Assembly (NCBI RefSeq): GCF_000372965.1
Contig: NZ_KB890024.1
Coordinates: 3,102,839 to 3,166,838, forward strand
Length of the DNA stretch: 64,000 bases
Source of the DNA: Hoeflea sp. 108
GTDB lineage: Bacteria > Pseudomonadota > Alphaproteobacteria > Rhizobiales > Rhizobiaceae
Direction: 5' to 3'
Shown: positions 52,265 through 61,902 of the stretch, in pieces
How positions within the stretch are numbered: the stretch's first letter is position 1
Layout: the number at the start of each line of letters is the position of its first letter
Made by a program: the position numbers and the translations under genes
The notes under the pieces: generated by a model
Database searches by the model: none
The model's input: only the letters and a program-made list of their open reading frames with translations
Told to the model about the DNA's origin: nothing

Positions 52265-53299
52265 CTATTGAACCCTGATGCGTGGATTGAGGTAGGCGTA
52301 GCCGATGTCGGAGATGAGCTGGGTGATCAGGACGATGAACACCGAGACCAGCGAGCAGCCGAGCAGAAGGTCGATGTCGTTGTTGCCGGCGGCCTCGACC
52401 AGCGTGTAGCCAAAGCCCTGGTAGCGGAACATCACCTCGACGATGACGACGCCCGTGAGCAGCCACGGGAACTGCAGCATGATGACGGTGAACGGCGCGA
52501 TCAGCGCATTGCGCAACGCATGCTTGATGACGACGCTGGAGAAGCTCAGGCCCTTCAGCCGCGCGGTGCGGATGTATTGCTGCGTCATCACCTCGACCAT
52601 CGAGGCGCGCGTCATGCGGGCGATGTAGCCGATGCCGTAGATGGCGAGCGTCATGACCGGCAGGGTGAAATTGTAGAAGGTGATGCCCTGGCTTGCGGAG
52701 GCGGCAGAGCCGTTGAGCCAGCCGAGCCACGAGGCGAAGATGACGGTGAAGATGACGCCCGAGACATATTCTGGCGTCGCCGTCGTCGCGATCGAGGCGA
52801 TCGACAATGTGCGGTCGGTGCGTGAGCCCTCGCGCATGCCGGCGAGGATGCCGATGAGAAGCGCTATCGGCACCATCGTCGCCAGCACCCAGAACATCAG
52901 AATGCCCGTGGCGCCAAGGGCCGGGAACAGCTTCACCGCAACCGGTGTCTTGAACTTGGTCGAGCAGCCGAAATCGCCCTGCAGGATGCCCGAATAGGTC
53001 GGCACCGCAGCCTCGTTGCAGAAGCGGAAGCGCGGCACCGCCTGGCCGGAGGCCGGGTCGATGTTGGGCTGCTTCTGGACGACGCCGAGCCATTGGCCGT
53101 AGCGGATGAAGAAGTTCTGCCGATAGCCGTTGCGCTGCAGCCAGCTTTCCAGCTGGTCGGAGGTGGTGCGCATCTCGGTCTGGCTGATCGCCAGCTTCTT
53201 CAGGTTCGGCTCGAGATTGATGAGGAAGAACACCACGAGCGTCAGGCACAGCATGGTGAGTGCCATGGTGCCGAGGCGGCGCATTATGAAGGATAGCAT
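52265..53299 (-). CDS. Peptide-type ABC transporter permease (DppB-like)
   Basis: 344 residues. The first helix MLSFIMRRLGTMALTMLCLTLVVFFLINLEPN is typical of DppB/OppB, followed by a periplasmic segment (about 35-130), longer than usual, then five helices. The EAA loop is YIRTARLKGLSFSSVVIKHALRNALIAPF and the C-terminus ends SDIGYAYLNPRIRVQ, as in the family. Pairs with the DppC-like permease in the inner membrane. It lies 104 bases after the binding-protein gene on the same strand. Confidence 0.93.
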   Translation of the reverse strand: MLSFIMRRLGTMALTMLCLTLVVFFLINLEPNLKKLAISQTEMRTTSDQLESWLQRNGYRQNFFIRYGQWLGVVQKQPNIDPASGQAVPRFRFCNEAAVPTYSGILQGDFGCSTKFKTPVAVKLFPALGATGILMFWVLATMVPIALLIGILAGMREGSRTDRTLSIASIATTATPEYVSGVIFTVIFASWLGWLNGSAASASQGITFYNFTLPVMTLAIYGIGYIARMTRASMVEVMTQQYIRTARLKGLSFSSVVIKHALRNALIAPFTVIMLQFPWLLTGVVIVEVMFRYQGFGYTLVEAAGNNDIDLLLGCSLVSVFIVLITQLISDIGYAYLNPRIRVQ

Positions 53300-53403
53300 T
53301 GGCGTCCCCTGCCTTTGTGGGTTTGGGGTCCGTGGTGGCGATCAACCCTGTTGCGGAAAGGAGGAGGAGCGGAAGCCGCCCCTCCCCGATTGGCCACCCA
53401 GGC

Positions 53404-55056
53404 TTACGCCTTGAGCCACACCTTGCCGTAGTCGTGCTCGAAGGTCGGGTGCATGCCCCCGCCCTGAACGGCTGCGACCGAGTGGTTGTAGAGCTTGCGC
53501 CAGAACGGCTGGATGATGATGCCGGAATCCTGCAGCGTCTGCTCGATGTCCTTCATCATCTCCTTACGCTTGGCGACGTCGGCAACCGCGAGCGCCGCGT
53601 TGAGCTTCTTGTCCCATTCCGGGTTCGACCAGGCGCTTTCGTTCCAGGCTTCACCGGTGCGATAGGCCAGCGCCAGAACCTGCACGCCGAGCGGGCGCAT
53701 GTTCCAGTTGGTCATCGAGAACGGGTACTTGGTCCAGTCGTTCCAGAAGGTCGAACCGGGCAGGACGGTGCGCTTGACCTTGATGCCGGCCTCGCGCATC
53801 TGCGCGGCGATGGCGTCGCCGGTGTTCTTGTGCCAGTCCTCGTCGACCGTGATCAGCTCGTGCTCGAAGTCGGCGTGGCCGGACTCTTCCATCAGCTTCT
53901 TGGCTGCCGCGATGTCGCGGGTCTGCTTCGGCAGCTCGAAATATTCGGGATGGATCGGCGCGACGTGGTGGTTTTCGGCGACCGCGCCGGCATTGCCATA
54001 GCCGAGCTGCAGCACCACAGCGTTGTCGACTGCCTTGTGCAGGGCCTGGCGGACCTTCTGGTCGTCATAAGGCTTGTTGTTGACGTTGGTGCGGGCAACG
54101 ATGGTCGCAGCGGTGACGACTTCCGACTTCACCAGGCCGAGACCGTCGAGGATCGACACGTAGTCGGCCGAGGTTTCGAAGTTGGTGTGCACTTCGTTGG
54201 CCTCGAAGGCACTGACCATGGCGGCCGGGTCGGTGCCGTAGTCGATCAGCTCGACGCCGTCGAGATAGACATCGCCGTTCCACCACTTGTTGTCTTCACG
54301 GCGCTTGTAGACCACCTTCTGGCCGACATCGTAGGAGACGAGCTCGAACGGGCCGGTGCCGATCGGGCAGGCTTTGAAGTCGCCGCCCTTCTCGTCAAAG
54401 GCCTTGTGGACGATGAGGCCGGGATAGTCGGTCAGGTTCGGGATGATGGCGATGTCGGACGTGGTCAGCTTGAGCTTGACCGTCGCGTCGTCGACCTTCT
54501 CGATCGAGCCTTCGCGCAGCTTGCCGGTCTTCTCGTCGACCAGGCTGCCGAGGCGGCCCGGCATCGAATTGCCTTCGGCGCTCTTGTCGGCCCAGCGGGT
54601 GAAGTTGAAGATCACGTCGTCGGCGGTGAACGGATCGCCATTCGACCAGGTCACACCAGGACGGACGTGCAGGACGTATTCGGTGGCGTCGTCGTTCACT
54701 TCCCAGCTTGCGAGCAGATAGGGCTCGAAGGTGTATTTGGCGGTGTACTTGACCAGCGGCTCGAGCGCCTGGCGCTCGGCATTGGCGATTTCGGACCAGT
54801 CGGCCTTGCGCGGATCCTTGGGATCCTTGATCCACTGCGCAACCTTGAGCACGCCGCCCTTGGTCGGGGTTTCCTGCGCCTGGGCCTCCATCGGGACGGA
54901 GAGGCCGATCATGCCGTAAGCCATTGCGGCGCTGGCGCCGAAGGTGGTCGCCATCGCCAGGAATTCGCGACGGTCCATCTTGCCGTTGACGACCTCGCGC
55001 GCCAGCTCACGGATGTGGCCGGGCACAACGTCGGAGTTGCTTTTGTAGAATGTCAT
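53404..55056 (-). CDS. Peptide-type ABC transporter substrate-binding protein (SBP family 5), Tat-exported
   Basis: 550 residues. The N-terminus contains a twin-arginine motif MDRREFLAMA (Arg29-Arg30) ahead of a hydrophobic stretch (AAMAYGMIGLSVPMEAQAQ), so the protein appears to be exported folded through Tat rather than Sec. A family-5 binding fold follows, with the cluster EYVLHVRPGVTWSNGDPFTADDVIFNFTRW. The ligand may be an oligopeptide or another compound such as an opine or glycoside; the sequence does not decide. First gene of the operon 53404-48752. Confidence 0.92.
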   Translation of the reverse strand: MTFYKSNSDVVPGHIRELAREVVNGKMDRREFLAMATTFGASAAMAYGMIGLSVPMEAQAQETPTKGGVLKVAQWIKDPKDPRKADWSEIANAERQALEPLVKYTAKYTFEPYLLASWEVNDDATEYVLHVRPGVTWSNGDPFTADDVIFNFTRWADKSAEGNSMPGRLGSLVDEKTGKLREGSIEKVDDATVKLKLTTSDIAIIPNLTDYPGLIVHKAFDEKGGDFKACPIGTGPFELVSYDVGQKVVYKRREDNKWWNGDVYLDGVELIDYGTDPAAMVSAFEANEVHTNFETSADYVSILDGLGLVKSEVVTAATIVARTNVNNKPYDDQKVRQALHKAVDNAVVLQLGYGNAGAVAENHHVAPIHPEYFELPKQTRDIAAAKKLMEESGHADFEHELITVDEDWHKNTGDAIAAQMREAGIKVKRTVLPGSTFWNDWTKYPFSMTNWNMRPLGVQVLALAYRTGEAWNESAWSNPEWDKKLNAALAVADVAKRKEMMKDIEQTLQDSGIIIQPFWRKLYNHSVAAVQGGGMHPTFEHDYGKVWLKA

Positions 55057-55408
55057 TTCCGTCTCCCATTGTTTTGGTCTTTGACGCTACAATTCCGCAT
55101 CCTATTGCCGTTGTCAAAACGGTTGGATGTCGACGTTCCCGAAGCCAAGTCTGCAATTTTGGGAGAGGTGCAGTTCGCGTGATTCCGACAGGATTGACGC
55201 AAAAACGCTAATGGTCGCCGGATTCATCTGAATCTTCGACGCTGCGTAAGCTGAGCACGCCGCAGACCCCGGCGACAGGGCCACGGCCGCGCCGCAATGA
55301 TGTCAGCAAAGGTTAGAGGTCAGGCCAAAGCGTCGTGGATTGCGGCATAGCTTGCCCAAAAAATGTGCGCTTTCAACGTGTTAAGGCACACGCCAATATG
55401 GCGGAAAA
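55057..55408. other. Intergenic region upstream of the peptide-type transporter operon
   Basis: 352 bases without a supportable gene. A possible promoter reading leftward has TTGACA (minus strand, 55117-55112) and AATTGT (55094-55089) with a 17-base spacer, giving a short leader for the binding-protein gene. The tamB stop codon closes the region; I see no strong terminator hairpin for it. Confidence 0.4.
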
Positions 55409-58400
55409 CTAATATTCTTTTTCGTAGAAGATACCGCCCTTGGCCTCGCCCGCATCGGTCGCCTGGCCGCGCAGCTTGACGCCGCGACCGACACTGAGGT
55501 CGATCGTGGCCTTGCCCGAGCCCGGCTGGTCGCCCTTTTCGATGGACAGGTAGGTGCGGTCGTTGAGGTATTTTCCGACAGCGACCGAGGTGTCGCCCTT
55601 GTCGTTGGTGCGGATGTCCAGATCGTCGACGCCGAGCGTGGCGCGCAGGCTCGACAGAAGCGACGTCGAGCCGCCGATGCCGGCCATCTGGGCTGCCGCA
55701 TCCGCGAGCTGGGCGATCTGCAGCGGCGACAGGTTGGACATCGAGCGGCCGAAGATCAGGCGCGCCAGCACCTCGTCTTCCGGCAGCGCCGGCACCGACG
55801 AGAAGGAGAATTTCGGATTGTTGGCCTGCCCCGTGATGCCGATGGTGACGGTGGCGTCGCTGGCCGTGGTTTCGGCAGCGAAGTTGATCGTCGGCACCAG
55901 CGAACCGGCGAAACCGACCGAGCCGGAGGTGAAGTTCAGGCGCTTGCCAAGGATCGACAGGCGGCCGCGCCGAAGCGTGAACTCGCCCATGGCCTGCGGC
56001 GATGCCGACGAACCGGTGAGGCGCAGCGAGCCGCCGAGCTCGGCGTCGAGGCCGCGGCCCTGGACGAAGATCTGGTTCGGGGCGTTGACGGTGATGTCGA
56101 GGGTCAGCGCACCGCTGCCGCCGCTGGCCTTTTCGGCCGGGCGCATGGCGTCCTGCTGGATGATGACGGCCTTGGGGGCGTTCTTGTGCTTGACGTCGAC
56201 CGCGCTCAGCGCGCCCGGGAATTTTTCGGGGATGCTGATGACGGTGCGGGCGAGATTGATCGTGCCCGACAGCACGGGCGCAGAGAGCATCGGCCCCTTG
56301 ATGGCGATATCGCCGCCGAGATTGGCGGTGACCACGCGGCCGTCGGTGTAGCGGCCGTCGGTCAGCTTGATCGAAATGTCGGCCGGAAAACCCTGCGCGG
56401 CATCGGTGCCGACGGTGCCGCTGGCGGTGAGCTGGCCGCCGGTCGACAGATTGCCGGTCAGGCGGTTGATGCGCGCCACGCCCTGCGCCATCGAGACGTC
56501 GAGATTGATGTCGTTGATGGCAAGGCCCATCTGCGCTGCCAAAAGCCGCGCGCCCGAGGCGCGGACGCTGCCGCCGATGACGGGCGAAGACGCCGGACCG
56601 CGAACCTGGACGCTGACATCGGCCGTCCCGGTCAGCTGCATGCCTTGCGCCGCCAGCGTGCGGGTCAGGAATGCGAATGGCACGGGGCCGGAGAAATTGA
56701 GGTCGAGCGCGACAGGTGCATTGGTGACGACAGTGCCGCCGCCGCGCAGAGCGAGCCCCGTCCCGTCGGTGATGGCAGACTGGAAGGTCAGCCTGCCGCC
56801 GGCAAAGGTGCCGTCGGAGGCGATGTTCATCGGCCCGAAGCCGGCGCCCGTGGTCTGCGAGGTCGCGGCATTCGCAACCTTGAGGTCGTAGCCGACGGTC
56901 GGATTGGCGGCGGCGCCCGAAACCTTGACCGTACCCGAGATCGAGCCGGCCGCACCGAGGCCCGGCGAGAAGGAATTGGCAAGCGACGCCGGCACATTGG
57001 CAAGCGCCACATCGAGGTTGAGGGCAGCGCCCGCGGTGCCCGAAACGGTCGCCGTGCCGCCCCCGAGATTGAGCGCCAGCCTGTCGAGCGTGGTGGTGCC
57101 GCCTGCGATCTGCACCGTCGTCGGACGGGCGATGGCAGCCTTGATGCCGCGCATGACAGCTTCGCCCGAGGCGAGTTCGATGGTGGTCGTGCCGCCGCCG
57201 ACCTTGAGGCGGCCGGACGCCTTTGCCGGAATATCGGCAACGGTCGCGCCGCCCGAGAAGCCGGTCCACTCACCGTCGCGCTTGAGATCGACGGCGATGC
57301 CGGAAATGACGGTCTTGCCCGAGGTGACCGACTTTGCCTTGACCGAGCCGGAGATGGCCGGCGCCTTGAGATAGTTCAGCACGTCGGCGCTGACGGCGAC
57401 CGAATTGGCGGCGAGGTCGCCGCGCCTGAGCTGCGCCGTATTGAGCTCGACCTTGACCTGCGGGGTGTCGCCGGAGCGGGTGAAATCGATGCGGCCGCGG
57501 ATGTCGCCCTCGGCCTTTTCCAGGGCGAGTGCCGCCAGCGGGCCGATGTCGGGCATGTCGATAGTGATCGTGCCGATCGGCACGAAACCCTTGTCGAGCA
57601 CCAGGTCGCCGGACAGCTTGTTCTGGCCGAGCGACAGCGACAGGCCCTTGATCTGGCTGGTGCCGTCTGATGTGGCGAGCACGGCGTTGCCGGCAAGCTT
57701 CTGGCCCGCGACATTGCCCGAAAGCGCGACATTGGCGGCCGGACTGGCCGGATCGACCTTGCCCGACGCGGTGAGGTTCAGCCCGGTGATCTCGCGCGCC
57801 GCCGCCTCGATGCGGTCGCTGGTGACCGTCAGCGACACGTCGGGCGCGGTTCGCGCGCCCTTGGCGGTCAAGGCGAAGTCGATGGAGCCCTTGGCGTCCT
57901 TCGACAGCAGCGAGATGTCGGCGAAGGAGCCCTTGAGATCGGCGTCGATCTCGCTGCCCTTCACGCGCGCCGTGCCCTGCGCCTTGAGCGCGCCTGAGGT
58001 CAGCTCGATGGCGTTCGCAGCAAAGCTGCCTTCGGCGTCGCGGCTCGCGGTCGCCGAGAACTGGGTGCGGTCGGCGAGCGCGATGCGCACGCCTGAAGGC
58101 AGCGCGTTGGAGGCGACGTCGGCCTTGAGGCCGAGCTCCAGCGACATGTCGACCAGATTGAGCTTGGCGTTCAGCGAACCGTTGAGTGCATCGCTGCGGA
58201 TGGTGCCCTGGTCGACGACGACCTGATCCTTGCCGACGGAACCGGCCATGTCGACGGCGACGCGGCCGGCGACCAGCGGGGCAAGCGTGGCGACATCGGT
58301 CTTGAGTTCGGCAGCCCCCAGCTTGATCGAAATCGGACCGCTGCGGTTGGCGATGTCGAAGCCGTCTGAATGGGCGGAGGCTGCGATGTCGCGCAGCTCG

Positions 58401-59584
58401 GTGTTGCCGGCGATGACCGACACCAGCGCAGCACTGAAATCGACCGCCGGCGCCTTGCCGTCGCCAAAGGCGCGCAGGTTGGCGGCGTTGACGGCGACGG
58501 TGACCGGCTGGGCGTCGCTGCCGAGGCTGAGCACGATCGGCCCTTCATTGGCCTTGACGTCGAGCGACAGGTCGGCGGCGCCCTCGGGGTCGAGCGAGCC
58601 CGCCGCATTGGCCGTAAGTGCGGTGCTGGCGACCGTGGCGCGCTCGATGTCGATGCCGCCCGATGTCGTGCGGGTGCCGGCGATGTCGAAGGTGGTGTTG
58701 CCGGCGAGAAGCGGCTTCAGCATCGCCGGCAGGAAATCCTCGAACGCGCCGTCGCCCTTGGCTGAAATGACATTGCCCTTGTCGGTCAGCTGGTGCGTAC
58801 CCGAGATGCGGGTGATGACATTGCCGTCGACGGCGAAGGTGCCGTTGCCGCTCCAGTCGGCCAAGGGCCCCTCGCCCGACACCACCAGCTCGACCGCCGG
58901 CTGGTTGGGCAGCTTCAGGATGTTGGCGATGATGCCGCCAGCGGGCTCGTCGGCGCGAATGTTGAGCGTCAGCCGGTTTTCATCGGGCGCAAAGGCGATG
59001 TCGGCGTCGACGGTGCCCTGCTTGCCGTCGCTGCGGGCGACGTTGAGCCTGGTCTCGATGCCGAGCGGCGAGCCGCCGGCCTTGAGCATACCCTTGGCCG
59101 CGAGTTCGGCGATGCCGGTGCCCGCGAGCGCCTCGCCGAGCGCGATTTCGGGCAGGTCGATCTGCCTGATGTCGAGCGCCACCGGCAGCGACAGGCCGCC
59201 GCTGCTCGGTTTTGCCGGCTGCGTGCCGGGTTTGGGCAGCCGCGCAACCTCGATGCGGTCGACAGCGATCCGGTCGGCGCGGAAGGTGCGGGTAAGCAGC
59301 GCCAGCGGCGACCAGTCGACGGAGACGCCACGCAAGGCGAGCCAGGCCCCTTCCCTGTCCTCGATGACGAGGTTGTCGAGCGTGAGGTTGCCAGACCAGA
59401 TGCCGTTGAGGCCGCCAAGCCTGATTTTCTGGTCTTCGCTCGAGGCGACCGTCGAGATCAGCCCGGCGAGGTTTTCGCGGCCCTTGGAGGTCAGCGTGAA
59501 GACGCCGAGCGCGCCGGCCAGAAGGGCCACGACCACCAGGAGGGCGATGGCAAGAACGCGCAGGATTTTCTTCAGCATGACCAT
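55409..59584 (-). CDS. tamB: Translocation and assembly module protein TamB
   Basis: 1391 residues. One N-terminal membrane anchor (ILRVLAIALLVVVALLAGALGVF, about 6-30), then a very long run of short beta-strand repeats with Gly/Asp/Ala-rich turns, ending in the DUF490 region (about 1050-1391, e.g. RGRLSILGKRLNFTSGSVGF and GITGQANNPKFSFSSVPALPEDEVLARLIFGRSMSNLSPLQ). TamB spans the periplasm and works with TamA in outer-membrane protein or lipid transport. Its start is five bases after the tamA stop codon, so the two are coupled. ATG codons at 59584 and 59578 are both possible. Confidence 0.95.
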   Translation of the reverse strand: MVMLKKILRVLAIALLVVVALLAGALGVFTLTSKGRENLAGLISTVASSEDQKIRLGGLNGIWSGNLTLDNLVIEDREGAWLALRGVSVDWSPLALLTRTFRADRIAVDRIEVARLPKPGTQPAKPSSGGLSLPVALDIRQIDLPEIALGEALAGTGIAELAAKGMLKAGGSPLGIETRLNVARSDGKQGTVDADIAFAPDENRLTLNIRADEPAGGIIANILKLPNQPAVELVVSGEGPLADWSGNGTFAVDGNVITRISGTHQLTDKGNVISAKGDGAFEDFLPAMLKPLLAGNTTFDIAGTRTTSGGIDIERATVASTALTANAAGSLDPEGAADLSLDVKANEGPIVLSLGSDAQPVTVAVNAANLRAFGDGKAPAVDFSAALVSVIAGNTELRDIAASAHSDGFDIANRSGPISIKLGAAELKTDVATLAPLVAGRVAVDMAGSVGKDQVVVDQGTIRSDALNGSLNAKLNLVDMSLELGLKADVASNALPSGVRIALADRTQFSATASRDAEGSFAANAIELTSGALKAQGTARVKGSEIDADLKGSFADISLLSKDAKGSIDFALTAKGARTAPDVSLTVTSDRIEAAAREITGLNLTASGKVDPASPAANVALSGNVAGQKLAGNAVLATSDGTSQIKGLSLSLGQNKLSGDLVLDKGFVPIGTITIDMPDIGPLAALALEKAEGDIRGRIDFTRSGDTPQVKVELNTAQLRRGDLAANSVAVSADVLNYLKAPAISGSVKAKSVTSGKTVISGIAVDLKRDGEWTGFSGGATVADIPAKASGRLKVGGGTTTIELASGEAVMRGIKAAIARPTTVQIAGGTTTLDRLALNLGGGTATVSGTAGAALNLDVALANVPASLANSFSPGLGAAGSISGTVKVSGAAANPTVGYDLKVANAATSQTTGAGFGPMNIASDGTFAGGRLTFQSAITDGTGLALRGGGTVVTNAPVALDLNFSGPVPFAFLTRTLAAQGMQLTGTADVSVQVRGPASSPVIGGSVRASGARLLAAQMGLAINDINLDVSMAQGVARINRLTGNLSTGGQLTASGTVGTDAAQGFPADISIKLTDGRYTDGRVVTANLGGDIAIKGPMLSAPVLSGTINLARTVISIPEKFPGALSAVDVKHKNAPKAVIIQQDAMRPAEKASGGSGALTLDITVNAPNQIFVQGRGLDAELGGSLRLTGSSASPQAMGEFTLRRGRLSILGKRLNFTSGSVGFAGSLVPTINFAAETTASDATVTIGITGQANNPKFSFSSVPALPEDEVLARLIFGRSMSNLSPLQIAQLADAAAQMAGIGGSTSLLSSLRATLGVDDLDIRTNDKGDTSVAVGKYLNDRTYLSIEKGDQPGSGKATIDLSVGRGVKLRGQATDAGEAKGGIFYEKEY

Positions 59585-59589
59585 TTGGA

Positions 59590-61524
59590 TCAGAAGGCCT
59601 GGCCGACGCCGGCATAGATGCCGTAGCGCGGATCGCCCGGTTCCGGATTGAGCGGCATGGCGACGTCGACGCGCAGCGGGCCGAACGGCGTGAGGTAGCG
59701 GACGCCGATGCCGGCGCCGACCTTCACCTTGCCGAAGTCGGGGAACTGGCTGGTCGAGACGGTGCCGGCATCGATGAACGGCACGATGCCGATCTTGTCG
59801 TTATAGGCATAACGCATCTCGATCGAAGTCTCGGCATAGGACAGGCCGCCGGTCGGCTTGCCGTCGGTGTGCGGGCCGATGCCCTGGTAGGAATAGCCGC
59901 GCACCGAGCCGCCGCCGCCGGCATAGAAGCGCCGGTCGGCCGGCACGTCCTCGAGGCCCGCGCCAAGGATCGAGCCCATGGCGACACGGCCGGCGAGCAC
60001 GAAGCGGTTGTTGGAGTCGATCCCGTAATAGGCCGAGCCCTCGCCCTTGAGCTTGACGAACATGTTGCCGTTGAGGGCGTCGTAGGTCGGCTCGGCATAG
60101 GCGAGCGCGCGGAAGCCGCGCGTCGGGTTCAGCTTGTCGTCGCGGTTGTCGTAGACATATTGCAGCGGCAGGCTGACCAGCAGGTAGCGCTTGCCGTCGG
60201 GATTGAGCGCGTCCTCGACCTTGGAATAGTCGATCGCCAGCGAGCCCGAGACGGTCTGCTGCTTGGTCAGTTCGTAGGCCAGGCCGACATTGCCGGCGAT
60301 GGAGAAGCGGTCATAGGCGTCCGGGTGCTCGGCGACCGCCTTGACGTTGGCGAAGAACTTCGATGCCGGGCCGATGACGCCAGGCTTCTCGAACATGATG
60401 CCGGCATTGTAGTTGAGCTTGCCGATTTCGGAGACGTCGCCGATGCGGCCGATGGAGCCGCCGATGCGCAGTTTCTCGGCCCGGCCGAACAGGTTGCGAT
60501 GGCCCCAGTACCCCTCGATACCGGCGCCCTCGGTGTTGGAGAAGGTGGCGCCGGCGCCGAAATAGCGCATCTTGCGCTCGCTGACGCGCACGTCGATGGG
60601 GATCTGGCCGGCGGCGTTGAGCGCTGCCGCCTCCGAGATCGTCACGCTGGAGAACACCTCGAGCCCGAGCAGGCGGTTGCGGGCGTCGTCGATTTCCTTT
60701 GGCGAATAGGTGCGGCCGGGCTCCAGCCCGGTCATGTAGACGGTGAAATCGCGGTCGACGAGTTCGGTGCCCTCTACGGTGGTCTGCCCGTAGCCGGCAA
60801 TCGGCCCGGCAGCGACGTCGAGGGTGACGTCGAGCGTCGTCGTCGCATGGTCGGCAACGATGGTGCGGCCGGTGACGGTGGCGAGCGGACGCCCCTCCTC
60901 CTTCAGCCGCCGCACGATGCCGGCCTCGGCCTTGAGGATGGCATCGGACGAGGCGTCGCCGCCGGCGATCAGGCCGTAGTCGGCGCCCATGATGCCGGCG
61001 GCATCGCCCTTGAGCACGATGTCGCCAAGGGTGAATTTCGAGCCCGGATCGATGGTGACCGTGACCGGGATCGGCTGCTGGCCGGAAAAGACCGCGTCTG
61101 GCTGGAGATCGTCGAGGCGCTGGCCGGCAATCGAGATGTTGACGACGCCGTCATAGCGGGCATTGGAGAAGAGCGCGGCGACCAGCCGCTCGCGGTCGTT
61201 GCGCGCCTTGGCGAGCAGGCCGAGCGAGCCGGACACCGGACGATCTTCCTCGCTCTTCAGCAGCGAGGCGTTTTCCAGCGCCTTGGTGAGGTCGTCGTCG
61301 CCGCCGACCACCTCGAAGGTGACGGCATAGTCGAGCGGATCGACGACGTCGGGATCCTCCTCGTTCTCTGAGCCCCAGAGCCTGATGCCGAAGATCTTGA
61401 AGGCCATGGCCTGCTCGGTCTGCACGGCAAGCAGAGTGGTCGACAACAGCATTGCCGTCGCCGCGCGCCAAAGCACGCGAGCGCTGACAGAACTGTCGAA
61501 TCCACGCATACGCCGCACAAACAT
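59590..61524 (-). CDS. tamA: Outer-membrane translocation and assembly module protein TamA (BamA/Omp85 family)
   Basis: 644 residues from ATG 61524. A hydrophobic stretch (LLSTTLLAVQTEQAMA) with a cleavage-like site near residue 42 forms the signal. Periplasmic POTRA-like repeats cover about 65-310 (e.g. VNISIAGQRLDDLQP, YGQTTVEGTELVDRDF). The C-terminal 16-strand barrel includes RRFYAGGGGSVRGYSYQGIGP, the conserved Omp85 VRGY-type motif, and ends in GQAF with a terminal aromatic. It partners TamB, encoded directly downstream. Divergent from the alpha-2-macroglobulin gene. Confidence 0.95.
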   Translation of the reverse strand: MFVRRMRGFDSSVSARVLWRAATAMLLSTTLLAVQTEQAMAFKIFGIRLWGSENEEDPDVVDPLDYAVTFEVVGGDDDLTKALENASLLKSEEDRPVSGSLGLLAKARNDRERLVAALFSNARYDGVVNISIAGQRLDDLQPDAVFSGQQPIPVTVTIDPGSKFTLGDIVLKGDAAGIMGADYGLIAGGDASSDAILKAEAGIVRRLKEEGRPLATVTGRTIVADHATTTLDVTLDVAAGPIAGYGQTTVEGTELVDRDFTVYMTGLEPGRTYSPKEIDDARNRLLGLEVFSSVTISEAAALNAAGQIPIDVRVSERKMRYFGAGATFSNTEGAGIEGYWGHRNLFGRAEKLRIGGSIGRIGDVSEIGKLNYNAGIMFEKPGVIGPASKFFANVKAVAEHPDAYDRFSIAGNVGLAYELTKQQTVSGSLAIDYSKVEDALNPDGKRYLLVSLPLQYVYDNRDDKLNPTRGFRALAYAEPTYDALNGNMFVKLKGEGSAYYGIDSNNRFVLAGRVAMGSILGAGLEDVPADRRFYAGGGGSVRGYSYQGIGPHTDGKPTGGLSYAETSIEMRYAYNDKIGIVPFIDAGTVSTSQFPDFGKVKVGAGIGVRYLTPFGPLRVDVAMPLNPEPGDPRYGIYAGVGQAF

Positions 61525-61899
61525 CAAGCCAAACTAACCTCCAATCCTAAAATTGAAATGAAGTTTTCGAGTTTTCGTAAAGCAGCCACAATCGATATGT
61601 CAGATTTCGTTGGGTGAATGAATGACAGCCGGGATAGGGATGCGGGTGTATTCATGGGGGCGATCCGCATGGTCGGGCAATACCATGCATGGCTTCCGAA
61701 ACAAGCGACAACCTTGGCGGGCATGTGCCCGCCGGCTTCCGTATGGCCTTTGCGGGACCGGGGCCGGGCGTCCGAAGCGACGCACAAGAACGTTCTAAAC
61801 TATTGAATCTGCGCGTCGCTTTCCGAAAACCGATTCCGGTTTCCGGGCCGATGCGCTAGCCTGAGCGCAGGTTGAACAGCGACTGAGCTGTCGGAGGGT
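61525..61899. other. Intergenic region between tamA and the alpha-2-macroglobulin gene
   Basis: 375 bases separating divergent genes, so both promoters should lie here, but I cannot assign them. A 62-codon frame at 61618-61806 has no ribosome site or family resemblance. The palindromic repeat at 61813-61856 occupies the right part. Confidence 0.45.
61813..61856. repeat. Imperfect palindromic repeat of rhizobial intergenic type
   Basis: GCGTCGCTTTCCGAAAACCG and CGGTTTCCGGGCCGATGCGC form an imperfect inverted pair about four bases apart. Similar sequences (CGCATCGG...GGTTTTCGG) recur in mesorhizobial intergenic regions as I remember. It lies 44 bases upstream of the alpha-2-macroglobulin start. 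Confidence 0.55.
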
Positions 61900-61902
61900 A
61901 TG

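Noticed and set aside
55320..57269. Long open frame antisense to the middle and end of tamB (649 codons)
   Set aside because: It is a frame shadow of a high-GC beta-repeat gene: Arg/His-rich, no ribosome site, no recognisable domain.
61618..61806. 62-codon open frame upstream of the alpha-2-macroglobulin gene
   Set aside because: No ribosome site, no hydrophobic or conserved pattern, overlaps the expected promoter region.
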